Assembly: GCA_013349595.1 (NCBI GenBank)
Contig: DUZI01000187.1
Span: 1 to 5,174, forward strand
From: Nitrospirota bacterium
GTDB taxonomy: Bacteria > Nitrospirota > Thermodesulfovibrionia > Thermodesulfovibrionales > Dissulfurispiraceae
Reading direction: 5' to 3'
DNA length: 5,174 nt
A program made the translations under genes and the position numbers. The notes under the pieces were generated by a model that saw only the letters and a program-made list of their open reading frames with translations, was not told the DNA's origin and searched no databases. The stretch's first letter is position 1. Every line of letters begins with the position of its first letter. Below are positions 4,879 to 5,174 of the stretch, piece by piece.

Positions 4879-5037
4879 GCCTACCCTAAAGCAAAGATAG
4901 AAGCATGCAGAAATAGAAGAACACCCTTCTGGTTAAAAGGTCTGAAATGATATAAATATCACCAGTCAGGTTAAACAAAAAGGGGATAAGGAAATTATAC
5001 AGAAAACGATATTTCCCTTCAAGTTAGCACTTGGTAC
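4879..5037. other. Gene-free stretch between promoter and repeat copy B
   Basis: No ORF of note, RNA gene or repeat unit was seen. The only local structure is a short palindrome TGATATAAATATCA (4948-4961). This stretch, together with the promoter region and repeat copy B, makes up the 376-nt gene-free right end of the window. Confidence 0.6.
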
Positions 5038-5174
5038 CTTAAAATAGCGATAGGAAGGGCTGTTTCAGGCTTTTTATAATCGACAGATTTTATTTAATTT
5101 TGCTTTATTCATTATAATGCAATGCCTTATGACAAAGCCCTAGGAACTTTTTTTATAAGGTGTCGTATAAAAAT
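5038..5174. repeat. 138-nt dispersed direct repeat, copy B (cut by right edge)
   Basis: Near-identical to 3025-3162 and in the same orientation. It begins CTTAAAATAGCGATAGGAAGGG and ends inside the expected right terminal inverted repeat (TGTCGTATAAAAAT). In this copy the left end reads GATAGGAAGGGCTG, an exact inverse match to CAGCCCTTCCTATC at the right end of copy A. That supports the terminal-repeat interpretation. The outer right end is outside the window. Confidence 0.92.

Overview
All genes in this window lie on the minus strand, so transcription runs from right to left. By eye the DNA is A+T-rich, about one third G+C. It appears to come from a flagellated Gram-negative bacterium. The flagellin with FlbT and FlaF is the set best known from Alphaproteobacteria. 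The low G+C, a DUF3786-family protein and a PlsC-like acyltransferase with an FPQTTRS motif fit better with Desulfobacterota- or Nitrospirota-like lineages. That placement is an inference from recalled families, not a search.

Left part (1-2142), flagellar filament operon. In transcription order it holds a short flagellin with a structured 5' leader (two hairpins and a strong Shine-Dalgarno), an apparent intrinsic terminator, flbT, flaF (overlapping flbT by 14 nt), and the start of a TPR protein that runs off the left edge. FlbT and FlaF control flagellin mRNA and flagellin production or export in the systems where they were studied. The TPR protein may be the N-terminal part of a flagellin-modifying enzyme, but only 106 residues are visible.

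Middle (2181-3283). A PlsC-like lysophospholipid acyltransferase is followed on its upstream side by a 311-nt gene-free stretch. That stretch is occupied mostly by a palindromic, MITE-like repeat with imperfect terminal inverted repeats.

Right part (3284-5174). This holds a 67-codon orphan ORF with a strong ribosome binding site, a leader with clustered AATTGC/GCAATT inverted repeats, a DUF3786-family gene overlapping an all-helical hypothetical gene, and a 376-nt gene-free end. That end carries a candidate promoter and, at the very edge, a second direct copy of the 138-nt repeat. The two copies differ by four substitutions and two small indels and bracket the three right-hand genes. No RNA genes, CRISPR array or transposase gene were seen.
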